Part shown: one piece after another, positions 5,900 to 7,365 of the stretch
Layout of the letters: each line of letters opens with the position of its first letter
Numbering within the stretch: position 1 is the stretch's first letter
Origin: Anaerolineales bacterium
Lineage (GTDB): Bacteria; Chloroflexota; Anaerolineae; Anaerolineales; DRMV01
Direction of reading: 5' to 3'
Assembly (NCBI GenBank): GCA_027026295.1
Contig: JALVOR010000031.1
Coordinates: 1-7,365 of the forward strand
Length of the DNA stretch: 7,365 nucleotides
Position numbers and translations under genes: made by a program
The notes under the pieces: generated by a model
Databases searched by the model: none
The model's input: only the letters and a program-made list of their open reading frames with translations
What the model was told of the DNA's origin: nothing

Positions 5900-6322
5900 A
5901 TGATCACGAGCCGTGTTGATCCCTTCCGCCGGATGGAGCGTTTGCTGGATGCCTTGATGGAAAGCGGTGCACCCGTGAGCGATACGCGCCAGCGCGGTGT
6001 GCGGGTGCCTCTGAACGTTACTGCGAAGGACGATGCTTTCATCATCACTGCCTGGGTGCCCGGCCTGGATGCCAGCGACCTGCGCATCGAAGCGCTGGAT
6101 GACACCGTCGTGCTGGAAGGCGAATTCAAGGCGCCGGAAGCCGAAGGTCTGCTGTTGCAGGAAATCCCGGTAGGCCCCTTCAAGCGGGTGATCACCCTGC
6201 CCGCCCCGCTGGAATCCGGCGCTGCGGAAGCCGAACTGGTGAACGGCGTATTGACGTTGCGCCTGCCGAAGGCTGAGGCCGCCCGTCCGAAGGAAATCAA
6301 GGTCGTGGCCAAGAAGAAGTAG
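5900..6322 (+). CDS. Hsp20/alpha-crystallin family small heat-shock protein
   Basis: This 140-residue protein is a complete small heat-shock protein: an ATP-independent cytoplasmic holdase that binds unfolding proteins and forms large oligomers. A short N-terminal arm (1-35) starts with the common pattern DPFRRMERLLD. The alpha-crystallin domain runs from about 37 to 125. It contains PLNVTAKDDAFIITAWVPG (37-55), the segment EIPVGPFKRVITLP (88-101), and the signature VNGVLTLRLPK (114-124) that ends the domain. The C-terminal tail holds the I-x-V oligomerisation motif I133-K134-V135 followed by a lysine-rich end. Length is typical (140-150). No DnaK, GroEL or heat-shock regulator gene is nearby, so it appears to be a single-gene unit between its own promoter and the hairpin at 6358-6396. 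Confidence 0.95.
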   Translation: MITSRVDPFRRMERLLDALMESGAPVSDTRQRGVRVPLNVTAKDDAFIITAWVPGLDASDLRIEALDDTVVLEGEFKAPEAEGLLLQEIPVGPFKRVITLPAPLESGAAEAELVNGVLTLRLPKAEAARPKEIKVVAKKK

Positions 6323-6357
6323 CGATTTGTTACCTTTTGCTCGCATTTCGTCCTTGC

Positions 6358-6396
6358 ACAACCGCCCTGTTGTCTCGAAGGCAGCAGGGCGGTTGT
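6358..6396 (+). terminator. Strong hairpin behind hsp20, probable terminator
   Basis: ACAACCGCCCTG (6358-6369) and CAGGGCGGTTGT (6385-6396) make twelve perfect pairs. TTG/CAG (6370-6372, 6382-6384) can add three more, one a wobble, leaving a nine-base loop. It is 35 bp after the hsp20 stop. The tail is CGTTAAAAG rather than a long T run. The core CGCCCTG/GCAGGGCG and the trailing TGTCGT also occur in the hairpin at 4286-4320. Confidence 0.75.
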
Positions 6397-6475
6397 CGTT
6401 AAAAGAGGATTTCGGAACCCTGCGTTCGAAAACGGTTTACTGACGCGGTAGGCTTTGTCATTTCCGCACGGCGCT

Positions 6476-6493
6476 CTTTTGAAATTCTAAAAG
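6476..6493. promoter_or_regulatory. Quasi-palindrome upstream of the MFS promoter, possible operator
   Basis: CTTTTGAA and TTCTAAAAG are mirror arms around a single A, with one extra T in the right arm. The element ends 4 bp before the -35 hexamer at 6498. Such a position suits a regulator site or an AT-rich UP element. No regulator gene is visible in the window. Confidence 0.3.
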
Positions 6494-6497
6494 CCCC

Positions 6498-6526
6498 TTG
6501 TGGATTTATCAAAAATAATGTAAAAT
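6498..6526 (+). promoter_or_regulatory. Sigma-70-type promoter of the MFS gene
   Basis: TTGTGG (6498-6503) and TAAAAT (6521-6526) are separated by exactly 17 bp. Initiation near 6533 would leave a 5' leader of about 20 bases containing the ribosome-binding site. This is the best-formed promoter in the window. Confidence 0.65.
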
Positions 6527-6543
6527 GAACGAAGAAAACAAAA

Positions 6544-6548
6544 AGGAG
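6544..6548 (+). promoter_or_regulatory. Ribosome-binding site of the MFS gene
   Basis: AGGAG ends 6 bp before the ATG at 6555. It sits within an A-rich leader and clearly fixes this start. Confidence 0.8.
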
Positions 6549-6554
6549 TTTGCC

Positions 6555-7365
6555 ATGGCGAAGCAGTTTTCGGTGAAAGACGGGCGTAAGTGGGTTGCGC
6601 CTTTTGCGCTGATCTATAGCGGGCAGATTTTCTCGATGCTGGGCAGCATGTTGGTGCAGTTTGCTCTCATCTGGTATCTCACCGTGCAAACCGGGTCGGC
6701 TACCGTGCTGGCGCTGGCTTCCATGGCGGGGATGCTGCCCCAGGTGGTGTTAGGCCCCTTTGTGGGCACTTTCGTCGACCGCTGGAACCGTCGCCTGACG
6801 ATGATGATAGCCGATGGCGTGGTGGCTGCCGCGACGTTGGTGCTGGCGGCTGTTTTTGCCTGGGGGCATGTGCAGGTGTGGCATATTTACACCGTGTTGT
6901 TCGTGCGCTCCCTCGCGGGCGCTTTCCAGGGCAATGCGATGACGGCTTCCACCTCGCTGATGGTGCCGGTGGAACACCTTACCCGCTTGCAGGGCATCAA
7001 CCAGATGCTCAACGGCGGGCTGAACATCGTGGCTGCGCCTTTGGGCGCTCTCCTGCTGGGCCTGTTGCCCATTCAGGGCATTTTGTTGATCGATATCAGC
7101 ACGGCCTTTTTGGCGATTGCCCCGCTGGCATTTGTGGATGTGCCTCAGCCGGAACCCGCCGCGGATGGGCGGCGGCGGGATTTTTGGCAGGATTTCCTCG
7201 TGGGGCTGAAATATGTGCTGGCGTGGCCGGGTTTGCTCATTCTGGTCGGGCTGGCGGTGATGATCAACTTCCTGCTTTCCCCCGCGTTTTCGTTACTGCC
7301 TTTGCTGGTAAAAGCCCATTTTGGTGGTGAGGCAATGCAACTGGGGATGCTGGATTCCACCGTTG
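6555..7365 (+). CDS. MFS transporter, drug/macrolide-efflux type (N-terminal part)
   Basis: The frame is open from ATG 6555 to the window edge, giving 270 residues and one extra base. The protein is a major facilitator superfamily permease, expected to export small molecules using the proton gradient. Hydrophobic helices lie roughly at 14-42, 49-73, 82-104, 108-130, 148-170 and 173-194. A charged central loop (about 198-213, rich in Arg and Asp) follows, and then the start of the second half. Motif A is GPFVGTFVDRWNRR (67-80), with D75 and R76. The segment LMVPVEHLTRLQGINQ (135-150) followed by APLGA (161-165) is typical of the MFS_3/DHA3 branch that includes macrolide-efflux and enterobactin-export proteins. 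The substrate cannot be told from sequence. About one third of a typical 400-420-residue protein is missing to the right. Confidence 0.88.
   Translation, partial: MAKQFSVKDGRKWVAPFALIYSGQIFSMLGSMLVQFALIWYLTVQTGSATVLALASMAGMLPQVVLGPFVGTFVDRWNRRLTMMIADGVVAAATLVLAAVFAWGHVQVWHIYTVLFVRSLAGAFQGNAMTASTSLMVPVEHLTRLQGINQMLNGGLNIVAAPLGALLLGLLPIQGILLIDISTAFLAIAPLAFVDVPQPEPAADGRRRDFWQDFLVGLKYVLAWPGLLILVGLAVMINFLLSPAFSLLPLLVKAHFGGEAMQLGMLDSTV

Noticed and set aside
5862..5903. 13-codon leader frame (MDRLKPLHAGGES) ending in an ATGA overlap with the hsp20 start
   Set aside because: It has no Shine-Dalgarno of its own, begins right at the proposed -10 box, and contains the hsp20 ribosome-binding site, so the overlap is probably chance.

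Overview
The window is GC-rich bacterial chromosome with all genes on the + strand and short intergenic gaps. It most resembles a member of the Chloroflexota, probably class Anaerolineae. That assignment is an inference from two recalled gene types (a CpXC zinc-ribbon protein with a long helical tail, and an LppM/DUF3153-like lipoprotein with a C-terminal membrane helix) and from codon and promoter style. No rRNA or other taxonomic marker is present.

Layout: (1) Bases 1-87 are the last 28 codons of an IS110-family transposase, so a mobile element ends at the left edge. It is followed by a degenerate CCGTG-type repeat cluster in the spacer up to 228. (2) 229-2382 is a complete PcrA/UvrD-type superfamily 1 DNA helicase with every expected motif, apparently read from a leaderless or nearly leaderless transcript. 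(3) After a spacer with four 7-bp repeats comes a complete GalE-type UDP-sugar 4-epimerase (2451-3440). A lipoprotein with an additional C-terminal transmembrane helix follows (3473-4210), 32 bp downstream and probably co-transcribed. (4) A 180-bp spacer carries a -10-like box and several nested or competing hairpins. It leads into a 452-residue CpXC protein (4391-5749) that contains four diverged helical repeats. (5) A small heat-shock protein of the Hsp20 family (5900-6322) has its own AT-rich upstream region, a very strong Shine-Dalgarno sequence and a 12-bp terminator-like hairpin behind it. (6) The right edge holds the first 270 residues of an MFS drug-efflux-type transporter (from 6555) behind a good sigma-70-type promoter.

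The genes do not form one obvious pathway. Helicase (DNA repair), epimerase (envelope sugar supply), lipoprotein (envelope), CpXC protein (unknown), Hsp20 (protein quality control) and exporter look like neighbouring short transcription units. I found no CRISPR array, tRNA, rRNA, toxin-antitoxin or defence system. The most interesting items are the structured leader before the CpXC gene, the internal repeat architecture of the CpXC protein, the recurrence of one hairpin design at two gene ends, and the IS110 end lying against a repeat cluster.
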